Source: Streptomyces fildesensis (GTDB lineage Bacteria; Actinomycetota; Actinomycetes; Streptomycetales; Streptomycetaceae). Taken from it: a stretch of DNA of 64,000 bases. A model generated the notes under the pieces. The model saw only the letters and a list, made by a program, of their open reading frames with translations. It did not search any database and was not told where the DNA came from. Shown here in pieces: positions 40,577 through 48,849 of the stretch; position 1 is the stretch's first letter, and each line of letters opens with the position of its first letter. A program made the translations under genes and the position numbers. The DNA lies in contig NZ_JAAIKO010000039.1 of NCBI RefSeq assembly GCF_016107395.1, positions 1 through 64,000 of the forward strand, given 5' to 3'.

Positions 40577-41728
40577 ATGAACACCACCACCCCTCGCATA
40601 GCGATCATCGGCGCCGGCCCCGGCGGCCTCGTCTGCGCCCGCATCCTCCAGCAGCACGGCCTGACCCCCACCGTCTACGACCTGGACGCCTCCCCCACCG
40701 CCCGCAACCAGGGCGGCACCCTCGACATGCACCCCGAATCCGGCCAACACGCACTGCGCGCAGCCGGTCTCCTGGAGGAGTTCCTCACCCTGGCCCGCCC
40801 CGAGGGCCAGCAGGTGCGGCTGGTCAGCCGCGACGGACGCGTCCTGTTCGACGCCGCCCCGCCCGGGACCGACCCCGAAGTGGGCAACCCCGAGATCGAC
40901 CGTGGCCAGTTGCGCGACCTGCTGCGCGACTCCCTCAAGCCGGACACCGTGCGATGGGGACACCAGCTCACCCGCGCCGCATCACTCGGCGACGAGGGCA
41001 CCCACCGCCTGCACTTCACCGACGGCACCACCGCGGAAGTCGACCTCGTCATCGGCGCCGACGGCGCCTGGTCGAAGGTCCGCCGGCTCCTGTCCGACGC
41101 CCTGCCCGTCTACACCGGCGTCACCTTCGTCGAGGCCGGCCTCGACGAGGCCGACATCCGCCATCCCCAGCTCGCCGCCCTCACCGGCGACGGCACGATG
41201 CTGGCCCTCGACAACAACCAGGGGGTCATCGCCCAGCGCACCAGCGGCGGACACATCCGCACCTACCTCGGCATGCGCACCGACGAGAACTGGCACCAGC
41301 TTGCCGGACTCGACCTGACCGACGCCACCGCCGTACGCGAGGCCCTCCTCAAGGAGTTCGCCGGCTGGAGCCCCGACCTGCTCGCCTTCATCACCGACAC
41401 CGACACCGGCTACGCCAACCGCCCTCTGTACGCCCTGCCCGTCCCCCACACCTGGCGCCACACCCCCGGCGTCACCCTGCTCGGCGACGCCGCCCACCTC
41501 ATGTCCCCCTTCTCCGGCCTGGGCGCCAACCTCGCCATGCTCGACGGCGCCGACCTCGCCCGCGCCGTCATCAGGCACCCCACCATCGACGACGCGATCA
41601 CCGCCTACGAGGACGTCCTGCTGCCCCGTTCCGTCGAAGCCGCCGAAGGAGCGGCGGAGGGCATCGACGGAGCCTTCGCTCCCGACAGCGCCGACCAGAC
41701 GCTCGCCCACATGACCCAACACCACTGA
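40577..41728 (+). CDS. Tet(X)-like FAD-dependent monooxygenase
   Basis: This 383-residue group A flavoprotein follows the Tet(X) pattern: IIGAGPGGLVCARIL, NQGGTLDMHPESGQHALRAA then GLLEEFLTLARPEGQQ, NPEIDRGQLRDLLRDSL, VIGADGAWSKVRR, and GDAAHLMSPFSGLGANLAM. Tet(X) inactivates tetracyclines by hydroxylation with NADPH and FAD. Whether this protein does so, or acts on a related natural product, cannot be decided from sequence. It is divergent from and probably repressed by a TetR regulator. The ATG is the annotated start, with a weak ribosome binding site CGGAGCAC. Confidence 0.82.
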   Translation: MNTTTPRIAIIGAGPGGLVCARILQQHGLTPTVYDLDASPTARNQGGTLDMHPESGQHALRAAGLLEEFLTLARPEGQQVRLVSRDGRVLFDAAPPGTDPEVGNPEIDRGQLRDLLRDSLKPDTVRWGHQLTRAASLGDEGTHRLHFTDGTTAEVDLVIGADGAWSKVRRLLSDALPVYTGVTFVEAGLDEADIRHPQLAALTGDGTMLALDNNQGVIAQRTSGGHIRTYLGMRTDENWHQLAGLDLTDATAVREALLKEFAGWSPDLLAFITDTDTGYANRPLYALPVPHTWRHTPGVTLLGDAAHLMSPFSGLGANLAMLDGADLARAVIRHPTIDDAITAYEDVLLPRSVEAAEGAAEGIDGAFAPDSADQTLAHMTQHH

Positions 41729-41827
41729 CGAACCAACCGAACCACAGCAGGGATCAAGCCGATGACCACCTTCGGCCATCATCGGACACGGCGGATCGCG
41801 GACTGATTCCGGCGGGAGAGCCCGCAG

Positions 41828-42151
41828 TCAGTCGATGGAGAGCTCGCCCATCGCACTCCAGCCGGTCGCGTCTTCGATCGTCGTGCTCACGATGTCGGGC
41901 GTACGGCGCAGCAGGGGGCGCATGTGCTCCAACGCCGCCCGGAAATGATCGGAGTTCACGTGCGCTGCGGCCGCGTCGTTCTGGAATGCCTCCACCAGAA
42001 CGTAAGTGTTGGGCTCTTCGAGGCTGCGCGACCACTCGAACCACAGATTGCCCGGCTCGGCCCGGGTGCCACTGGTGAAGGCGTCGACGTGCGTCGGCCA
42101 CTCATCCGCATACTCGGGCTTCACGGGGAACTTGACGACAATAAAGATCAT
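41828..42151 (-). CDS. Antibiotic biosynthesis monooxygenase (ABM/YgiN-like) protein
   Basis: This 107-residue protein has the ABM ferredoxin-like fold pattern: MIFIVVKFPVKPEYADEWPT, EPGNLWFEWSRSLEEPNTYV, EAFQNDAAAAHVNSDHFRAA. ABM proteins include cofactor-free quinone-forming monooxygenases and haem-degrading relatives. Function here is unknown. It converges on the Tet(X)-like gene from the far side, so it is probably a separate unit, though its product class fits polyketide or aromatic oxidation. Confidence 0.88.
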   Translation of the reverse strand: MIFIVVKFPVKPEYADEWPTHVDAFTSGTRAEPGNLWFEWSRSLEEPNTYVLVEAFQNDAAAAHVNSDHFRAALEHMRPLLRRTPDIVSTTIEDATGWSAMGELSID

Positions 42152-42271
42152 CCGGTGATTTTAGGTCATCCAGAACATCCTGCGCCGGGACACGCTCCTA
42201 CCGGGATACCCCAGGACATCCGGACAGTGGCAGAGCGGCGGAAGGACCAGGGCGCCTGAGCAGGCTGGTCT

Positions 42272-43306
42272 TCACGGTCGCCTGGGGACGGCGGTCAGGG
42301 ACGGCGGCGCCGGCCTGCCGGACGTGCCGCCGGTGACCGGCCCCATCGTGTCGTCCCTCTTCCAGGGGCCGACACCCAGCTTCCCTGTCGAGCCCAGGTC
42401 GAGTTCGGGGATCACCGTCATCGGAGCGGCACCGGGCTTCGCCCACACCCTCACGTACGGGGCGTTCACCGGATCGCCGGCGCCGGCTTCGTAGGTGTTG
42501 CGCCAGACCATATCGGCGTAAGCGCTCTCGCCCGGCTTCAGGACCAGTGGCTGGGGCACCCCGTCGGCTCCGGAGCTCGCGGTGATCGCGCTGCCGCCAT
42601 GGAGGACCTTCACGCTGCTGACGGGCTTGTGGCCCTCGTCGAGGATCTGAAGCTGCGGGTAGCCGTTGAGCCGGTAGGTCTGCGTACCGCAGTTCCGCAG
42701 GTGGAGACCGACGGCGCGCAGTCCCATGGCGGCGTCGCCCTTGTCGACGTACACGCTCACTCCCGAGAGCGGACAGACGCCACCCGCCGGGGCCGCTTCG
42801 GCGGTGGGGACGCTCCTGACCTTGGTGATCCGCACGCCTGCCTTACCCTTGGCCTTCCCGTCCGTATGCGAGTGCATCGTGTCGACAGCGAAGACCCGCT
42901 TCACGGACCGACCCGGTGCGACGGACGGAACCGTCTGCTCCATGGACGACGGTTCCCTGCCGGAGTCCGACAGGAACGCGAAAGCGATCGTGTAGGTGAA
43001 GGGTTCGGCCCCGTGGTTGGTGACCTCGAACTCGGCGCAGGCGCTGGAACGGCTGCTGAATCCCGTGATCCTCACTCCGTCCTTCTCGAGACCGGAAGGG
43101 GATCCAGGCGGCGCCATATCGCTGGGCGCGACCCACGTGTCGGAGGACCGCGCCCCGCAGGAGGCTGTGCTGGCGGGATCCGTGGAGTCGGCCCCCTCCG
43201 CCCGTGGCGAGCCGTCGCCCGACGAGGCGACCCTCTGCGTTCCGCAAGCCGTGAGCACAAGAACGCCGGCGACGACGAGGGGAAGGGTGAGGGAGACGCT
43301 ACGCAT
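42272..43306 (-). CDS. Secreted lipoprotein with DUF4232-like domain
   Basis: This 344-residue protein has a lipoprotein signal peptide with lipobox LTAC (Cys21). The exterior part has two beta-sandwich halves. The second contains CPLSGVSVYVDKGDAAMGLR, LRNCGTQTYRLNGYPQLQIL and VLKPGESAYADMVW, matching DUF4232. The first (about 75-160) is related to FxLYD-like domains. Such lipoproteins are common in Streptomyces and their role is unknown. It diverges from the prolyl aminopeptidase gene. Confidence 0.82.
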   Translation of the reverse strand: MRSVSLTLPLVVAGVLVLTACGTQRVASSGDGSPRAEGADSTDPASTASCGARSSDTWVAPSDMAPPGSPSGLEKDGVRITGFSSRSSACAEFEVTNHGAEPFTYTIAFAFLSDSGREPSSMEQTVPSVAPGRSVKRVFAVDTMHSHTDGKAKGKAGVRITKVRSVPTAEAAPAGGVCPLSGVSVYVDKGDAAMGLRAVGLHLRNCGTQTYRLNGYPQLQILDEGHKPVSSVKVLHGGSAITASSGADGVPQPLVLKPGESAYADMVWRNTYEAGAGDPVNAPYVRVWAKPGAAPMTVIPELDLGSTGKLGVGPWKRDDTMGPVTGGTSGRPAPPSLTAVPRRP

Positions 43307-43513
43307 TCGGTGAGTCGATCAGGCCTGGACCGGGTCAGCCATGACGGGAGTCACAGCGGTGGTAACAGGCCTGTCACAGAAGGGAGGAGCCGCTCGGAGA
43401 GGGGCCTGACGAGGAGCCGGCCGTGCTCGCGGACCTGAGCTGAATCCGGTCGCGAAGGTAGTGTGAGCGGCTTGTGCCTGTTCGGGCGACCTCGTAGGAA
43501 AGAGAGTCAGACC

Positions 43514-44473
43514 ATGGCCGCGCCTTACCCGCCGATCGAACCCTACGACCACGGCATGCTCCCCACCGGGGACGGCAACCTCGTCTACTGGGAGGCCTGC
43601 GGCAACCCCGACGGCAAGCCCGCCCTGGTCGTCCACGGCGGCCCCGGTTCGGGCTGCTCGACCGGCCGCCGCAGCTCCTTCGACCCGGAGCGCTACCGGA
43701 TCATCCTCTTCGACCAGCGGGGATGTGGACGCAGCACACCCCACGCAAGCGATCCGGCCGCCGACATGGACCTCAACACCACCGAACACCGGATGGCCGA
43801 CATGGAGCAGTTGCGCGAGCATCTCGGTGTCGAACGGTGGCTGCTCTTCGGCAGCTCCTGGGGTTCCACGCTCAGCCTCGCCTACGCCGAGCGGTACCCG
43901 GAACGAGTTTCGGAGATCGTCCTCGTCGCCGTCACCAGCACTCGTCGCACCGAGATCGACTGGCTCTACCGGGGTGTGGGCCGCTTCTTCCCCGAGGCCT
44001 GGGAGCGGTTCCGCGACGGTGTTCCCACGGCCGACCGCGACGGTGACCTCGTCGGGGCGTACGCACGCCTCATGAACAACCCCGACCTGAACGTACGGAC
44101 CAAGGCCGCGCTCGACTGGTGCGCCTGGGAGGACGCGGTCCTGTCCGCGGAACCCAACGGCGCGCCCACCCCGTACAGCGACAGGCCGCCCCTCGCCATG
44201 CTCGCCTTCGTCCGGATCTGCGCGCACTACTTCGCACACGGAGCCTGGCTGGAGGAGGGCCAGTTGATCCGCGACGCGGGACGTCTGGCGGACATCCCCG
44301 GCGTCCTCATCCACGGCCGCCTCGACATGAGCGGACCGCTGGACACGGCCTGGGAACTCAGCCGCGCCTGGCCCGGCTCGGAACTGATCGTCATCGACGA
44401 CTCGGGGCACAAGGGCAGCGCCACGATGAGCGCTGCACTGTACGAGACCTTCGAGCGGTTCGCGCCACGATGA
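43514..44473 (+). CDS. pip: Prolyl aminopeptidase (S33)
   Basis: This 319-residue enzyme has the S33 pattern: VVHGGPGSGCS (oxyanion, 40-50), LFDQRGCGRSTPH, GSSWGS (Ser115), HGRLDMSGP carrying the catalytic Asp, and DDSGHKG with the catalytic His. It removes N-terminal proline from peptides in the cytoplasm. The ATG at 43514 starts MAAPYPPIEPY; a 17-residue upstream extension is rejected. It converges on the P450 gene with a probable shared terminator. Confidence 0.9.
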   Translation: MAAPYPPIEPYDHGMLPTGDGNLVYWEACGNPDGKPALVVHGGPGSGCSTGRRSSFDPERYRIILFDQRGCGRSTPHASDPAADMDLNTTEHRMADMEQLREHLGVERWLLFGSSWGSTLSLAYAERYPERVSEIVLVAVTSTRRTEIDWLYRGVGRFFPEAWERFRDGVPTADRDGDLVGAYARLMNNPDLNVRTKAALDWCAWEDAVLSAEPNGAPTPYSDRPPLAMLAFVRICAHYFAHGAWLEEGQLIRDAGRLADIPGVLIHGRLDMSGPLDTAWELSRAWPGSELIVIDDSGHKGSATMSAALYETFERFAPR

Positions 44474-44495
44474 CCTCAACTGGCCCGGCTGAGCC

Positions 44496-44517
44496 CGCCG
44501 GCCTGGCCGGGCCGGCG
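44496..44517. terminator. Short hairpin between convergent pip and P450 genes
   Basis: CGCCGGCC (44496-44503) pairs with GGCCGGCG (44510-44517) around a 6-nt loop, 23 bp after the pip stop and 50 bp from the P450 stop. Symmetry suits bidirectional termination. Confidence 0.45.
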
Positions 44518-44566
44518 TGCATCGCGGCCAGGCCCCATGGTCAACGACCGGCGCTGTACGGGCCGT

Positions 44567-45805
44567 TCAGTACCGCACCGGGAGAGCGAGCAGTCCCCGG
44601 GCCCGCATCGAGGGCCGCCACCGCAGAGTGTCGGGTGGAACGTCGAGGGCGAGGTGGGGAAAGCGGTCGAGGAGCGCGATGAGGGCGATCTCGGTCTCCA
44701 TGCGGGCCAGTGGCGCGCCGAGGCAGTAGTGGATGCCGTGCCCGAGGGCGAGGTGGCCGGTGGCGTCGCGGGTGATGTCGACGTGGTCGGGATCGGCGAA
44801 CTGGCCGGGGTCACGGTTCGCCGCGGCCAGGGACAGCAGGACGGTCTCGCCGGCCGGGATCGTGACACCGCCGATGGTGATGTCCTCCAGTGGGAAGCGA
44901 CGGATCGCCAGCGGTGCGGGCCCGTCGTACCGGGCGAGCTCCGCGACCGCGCCGCCGACCCGGCCCGGTTCCGCCCGCAGCGCTTCGAGTTGGTCGGGGG
45001 CGGTCAGCAGGGCCAAGGTGGCGTTGCCGATGAGGTGGATGGTGTTTTCGTAGCCGGCGAACAGGATGAGGAAGACCAGTGACATCAACTCGTCCTCGCT
45101 GAGCCGGTCCTCGTCGCCCTCCCCGGCCCCGGAGCGGTCCTGGTGGCTCTCGTCCCGTGCGGCGATCATCGCGGAGAGCAGGTCGTCGGCGGGGTGGGAC
45201 CGCTTGGCGGCGATCAGGTGGGTGAAGTACCCCAGCATGCTCCCGACCGCTTCCTTGGCGCGCGAGGGCTGGGCGGGGTCCGGCGTGATGAGGGCGTCGG
45301 TCCAGGACCGGAAGTCCTGGCGGTCGGCCGGGGCCACCCCGAGCAGGTCGCAGATGACGGTGATCGGCAGTGGGGCCGCGTACGAGGCGATCAGATCGGT
45401 ACGACCGTGCGGGGCGATGGCGTCCAGCAGGTCGTCGGCGATCCGCCGGATCGGGGCGCGCAGCTCCTCGATCCGGCGGGGCGTGAACGCCTGCGAGACC
45501 AGCCGGCGGATACGGGTGTGGTCCGGCGGGTCCATGTTCAGCAGGTTCGCGTCCAACGCGGGCGGCAGGGCGAGTCCTTGGTAGCCGCCGGGCCGCGCGT
45601 TGCGCTTGTCCAGAGCGAGCCGCGGATCCGCCAGCGCCCGGCGCACATCGGCGTAGCGGGTGATCAGCCAGGCCGGCAGTCCGTCCGTACCGGTGATCCG
45701 GTGAACGGGCCCGGCCTCGCGCAACCGCGCGTACACGGCGTGCGGATCGTCGATCAGCTCGGCGGGGTCAAAGGACTGCGGAGGGCCGGACGTTGTGGTG
45801 GGCAT
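44567..45805 (-). CDS. Cytochrome P450
   Basis: This 412-residue soluble bacterial P450 has the I-helix oxygen motif FAGYENT (AG-x-E-T), ELAR as the ExxR pair, and the haem loop LALGHGIHYCLGAPLAR with ligand Cys361. It is of the CYP105/107-like type common in streptomycetes, requiring ferredoxin and reductase. The substrate is unknown and no ferredoxin gene is beside it. The ATG is not preceded by a strong ribosome binding site. It lies downstream of a degenerate stretch and a truncated AraC-like gene. Confidence 0.93.
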   Translation of the reverse strand: MPTTTSGPPQSFDPAELIDDPHAVYARLREAGPVHRITGTDGLPAWLITRYADVRRALADPRLALDKRNARPGGYQGLALPPALDANLLNMDPPDHTRIRRLVSQAFTPRRIEELRAPIRRIADDLLDAIAPHGRTDLIASYAAPLPITVICDLLGVAPADRQDFRSWTDALITPDPAQPSRAKEAVGSMLGYFTHLIAAKRSHPADDLLSAMIAARDESHQDRSGAGEGDEDRLSEDELMSLVFLILFAGYENTIHLIGNATLALLTAPDQLEALRAEPGRVGGAVAELARYDGPAPLAIRRFPLEDITIGGVTIPAGETVLLSLAAANRDPGQFADPDHVDITRDATGHLALGHGIHYCLGAPLARMETEIALIALLDRFPHLALDVPPDTLRWRPSMRARGLLALPVRY

Positions 45806-46142
45806 GAACCCACCCTAGATTCCCCACCTCGCCATCTCACGCCCGGTAGCGCACCGAACTACCGCCTGCACAGGCGACCTGCGACGGCCCTGTGGACGGA
45901 GCAGTTCGGGATGTCCCGGAAACCCGACCGGTGGACGAGCGCTTCGTTCAAGACCGGGTGGCACCGTGCGATCGAGACTGCCCGCATGACCGAACGAACC
46001 TTCACCCCAGCACTGGGCCGCGTCGCCCGGGTGCGGGTGCGGGGGCGGGTGCGGCACCGGAATGGCGGGTCGGCATGGGGGACGCGCTGGTGGAGGTCCT
46101 CGGCGCGGATGTGGCGAGCACCGTGGTCTCCAGCCTGGCCCT
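45806..46142. other. Intergenic region, no gene recognised
   Basis: This 337-bp region lies between the P450 start and the truncated AraC-like gene. Short frames are all poor. It may hold the remainder of the degraded AraC gene, whose HTH continuation is not recognisable here. Confidence 0.45.
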
Positions 46143-46622
46143 TCACCAATGTCCGGTCGTGATGAAGGGGCGAAGGCGCTGGGGTGACAGCCCGGCCGTC
46201 GCGGCGAGGCCCGGCATCGGAACTTTCCGCTCCGCCAGTGTGTTCATCGCCTTCACCAGCCGGGCATCGAGCTCGGCCGACGGAAGCGCACCGGCGGCAC
46301 TGATGTCCTTCTCGCTGAGGCCGCGCAGCTCGGGGGCCGGGGTGATGCCGTTGCCGCAGCGGTCGCGCAGCCGGTCCGCGAACGCGCAATGCGGCTCGAT
46401 GAAGAAAGTGACCAGGGTCGTCATCGCCAGGATGCGATGCCGCGTCATCGGCGGCACGATCAGCGCCTTGGCGCGGTGGTGGGTGCCGTAAGCGTCCATC
46501 ATGGTCACCTCGCCCTGGACGGCGATGGCGACTTGGAAGGCGGCGTGGGCATGCAGCGAGCCCGCCGCCGACGGGCCCCGGTACACGGCGTTGCCCTCGC
46601 GGATGGCGAATCCCGGCACCAT
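46143..46622 (-). pseudogene. Truncated AraC-family regulator
   Basis: The 159-codon frame has an AraC ligand/cupin domain: VYRGPSAAGSLHAHAAFQVA, HHRAKALIVPPMTRHRIL. It then opens the HTH with MPGLAATAGLSPQRLR, the usual first helix, but ends at once in PFITTGHW and a stop. The second HTH, essential for DNA binding, is missing. GGAGGAG is very close to the ATG at 46622. It therefore appears to be cut inside the DNA-binding domain and is probably inactive, unless it acts as a ligand-binding inhibitor. Confidence 0.65.
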
Positions 46623-46714
46623 CTCCTCCCCCACCTCCACACCCTCGATACTGCCAGGCAGACACGACACCAGCGGACGGGTCCTGGAGATGGTGTCCTG
46701 TCCGGGGCCTGCCC

Positions 46715-47395
46715 CTAGTTCTGCTGGGTCTCCACGAGACCTGACTCGTAGGCGGCGATCACCGCTTGGGCGCGGTCCCGGACGCTGAGCTTGTCGAAGA
46801 TGCTGGTGATGTAGTTCTTGACGGTGGAGACGGTGATGTCCAGCGCGCGGGCGATCTCCGCGTTGTCGAGGCCGGTGGCGATCAGGCGCCACACCTCGAC
46901 CTCGCGGGGCGTGAGTTCATTGAGGCTGATCGGTGGCTTCTGCGGACGGTGCGGGGCTCTGACGTAGGTGGAGATGAGCCGGGTGAGCAGCCGGGGCGCG
47001 ACGGTGGCCTCACCCGCGTGGACGATGTGGATCGCCGCGACGAGTTCCTCCGGGGAGATGTCCTTGGGCAGGAATCCGTAGGCGCCGGCGCGGAGCGCGC
47101 CCACGACGTACTCGTCCATGTCGAAGGTGCTCAGGGCCAGCACACGGCAGTCGGGGAGCGCGGCGGCGAGCTGCTCGGTCGCCTGGACACCGTCGAGGAC
47201 GGGCATCCGGATGTCCATCACGACGACGTCCGGCCGGAAGCGGTGCGCGAGGGCGACGGCCTGTTCGCCGTCCTCAGCTTCGGCCACCACCTCGAACGCC
47301 GGGTCGGGGGAGAGGATGAGTGCCAGGCCGCGCCGTACCAGCGGCTGGTCGTCGGCGATCAGCACGCTGATCTTCTGCTGCGGGACTGCGCTCAT
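46715..47395 (-). CDS. NarL-family response regulator
   Basis: This 226-residue protein has a receiver domain (VLIADDQPLVRRGLALIL, phosphoacceptor Asp61 in VVVMDIRMP, Lys in LPKDISPEE). A LuxR-type HTH follows (LTPREVEVWRLIATGLDNAE, ITVSTVKNYITSI). Its ATG overlaps the stop of the cognate histidine kinase (ATGA). The pair is divergent from an MMPL transporter gene and probably regulates it. Ligand and target are unknown. Confidence 0.94.
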   Translation of the reverse strand: MSAVPQQKISVLIADDQPLVRRGLALILSPDPAFEVVAEAEDGEQAVALAHRFRPDVVVMDIRMPVLDGVQATEQLAAALPDCRVLALSTFDMDEYVVGALRAGAYGFLPKDISPEELVAAIHIVHAGEATVAPRLLTRLISTYVRAPHRPQKPPISLNELTPREVEVWRLIATGLDNAEIARALDITVSTVKNYITSIFDKLSVRDRAQAVIAAYESGLVETQQN

Positions 47396-48582
47396 CGGAG
47401 GAGTTCCGCTCTCTCATCCGCTGCCAGTGGCAGGCTGGCCGCCACCCTGAATCCGCCGCCGTCCAGCCCGCCGGTCTCCAGGGTGCCGCCCTGCAGGGCG
47501 ACACGTTCGTGCATGCCGATCAGCCCGTAGCCGGTACGGGACGCCGCTGCCGTTTCCAGCGCTCCCACGGGCACCAGCGCGCCCGCGCCGTCATCGAGGA
47601 CCTCGACGTCGACGCGGTCCGGGAGATACGTCAGCTGTACCGACGCGCGGGCCCGGCCGGCGTGTTTGCGAGCGTTGGTGAGTGCTTCCTGTACGACCCG
47701 GAACACGGTGAGCCCGACGGTCGGCGGCAGTGGTCTCTCCTGGCCGCAGACCCGGAACTCGGTGGGCAGGCCGGCCAGCCGGGACTCGGTGACGATACGG
47801 TCGATGTCATCGGCTCCGGGTTGGGGTGCGTGCGGCGCGAGCTCCGGTTCGTCGCCTGCGCGCAGGACGTCGAGGAGCTGGCGCATCTCGCCCAGGGCCA
47901 TCCGCCCGGAGGACTCCAGGGTGAGCAGCGCGTCCCGCGCGGCTTCGGGGTTGCCCGCGAGGTTGGCTCGTGCCCCGCCGGCCATCAGCTGCATGGTGGT
48001 GATGTGGTGGGCCACGATGTCGTGCAGTTCCCGGGCGATGCGACGCCGTTCGTCGGCCACCGCTCGGTCGGCCAGCAACCTGCGGGTCGCCGCGACCTCC
48101 TGTTGCCAGCGGCTGACCACGATCGCCGTTATGACGACGATAAGGACGGCGAGGACATTGGCAAGGACGTCCGTCCTCGACGTGGTCCGCCCGAAACTCT
48201 GACTCAGCAGCGTCAGGAGCACCGTCACGATGGACACCACCGCTGTCATCGGACCGGAGCAGACTCGGGCCGCCGAGTACAGGCCCACCGTGATGACCGC
48301 TCCGAAGTGGCTCGGCAGCGACGAGGACAGATTCAGCACCGCGGTGAAGGCCAGCACGGCGATGAACGCCGGCATCGGATGGCTACGGCGGGCCAGCAGC
48401 GGCAGAGCGGACAGGACGACGAGAAGGACTCCAGGGACCGTGACGGAACCGTCCTCGGTCTGGCTGCCGATCAGGTAACCGAGAAGGTCCACGACTGCGG
48501 CCCCGACGGCAACGAGCCCGTCGTTGCGCGTCCACGGCAGCGCGCCGGGAATCAGTGGCGCGGTGTACCGGCGCGTTCGCAT
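47392..48582 (-). CDS. Sensor histidine kinase, HisKA_3 type
   Basis: This 396-residue kinase has about four to five N-terminal transmembrane helices (LVAVGAAVVDLLGYLIG, VPGVLLVVLSALPLL, FIAVLAFTAVL, GAVITVGLYSAARV, VLAVLIVVITAIVVS). The phosphoacceptor His187 is in ARELHDIVAHHIT, and the HATPase region has VVQEALTNARKHAG and GYGLIGMHER. ATG at 48582 has AGGGAGGGG upstream; a 48-residue extension is rejected. It overlaps the response regulator start. No large extracellular sensor is present, so it may sense membrane stress or a membrane-soluble drug. Confidence 0.94.
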   Translation of the reverse strand: MRTRRYTAPLIPGALPWTRNDGLVAVGAAVVDLLGYLIGSQTEDGSVTVPGVLLVVLSALPLLARRSHPMPAFIAVLAFTAVLNLSSSLPSHFGAVITVGLYSAARVCSGPMTAVVSIVTVLLTLLSQSFGRTTSRTDVLANVLAVLIVVITAIVVSRWQQEVAATRRLLADRAVADERRRIARELHDIVAHHITTMQLMAGGARANLAGNPEAARDALLTLESSGRMALGEMRQLLDVLRAGDEPELAPHAPQPGADDIDRIVTESRLAGLPTEFRVCGQERPLPPTVGLTVFRVVQEALTNARKHAGRARASVQLTYLPDRVDVEVLDDGAGALVPVGALETAAASRTGYGLIGMHERVALQGGTLETGGLDGGGFRVAASLPLAADERAELLR

Positions 48583-48849
48583 GGTGCCCCTCCCTGTTCT
48601 CGGCCCTCCGGGTGCTCCCCCGGGCGGACGACCTGCTGGCTGATCCATTCTCGCATCGGGCCGAGGGCCGGACATTCCCCCTGCGGCTGATCTTCGACCA
48701 GGACCACGGTCCTGGTCGGGGAGCATTGCCGGACCCCGGACCCCTGATCGTGTTCATCCTCTGCTCGGACGATCTCCAGGGCCCCCGCGTGATGGTCTGG
48801 AAACCGGCCGGGATCCCCCGGCGATGAAGTCCATTTGCCGGAGGACACA

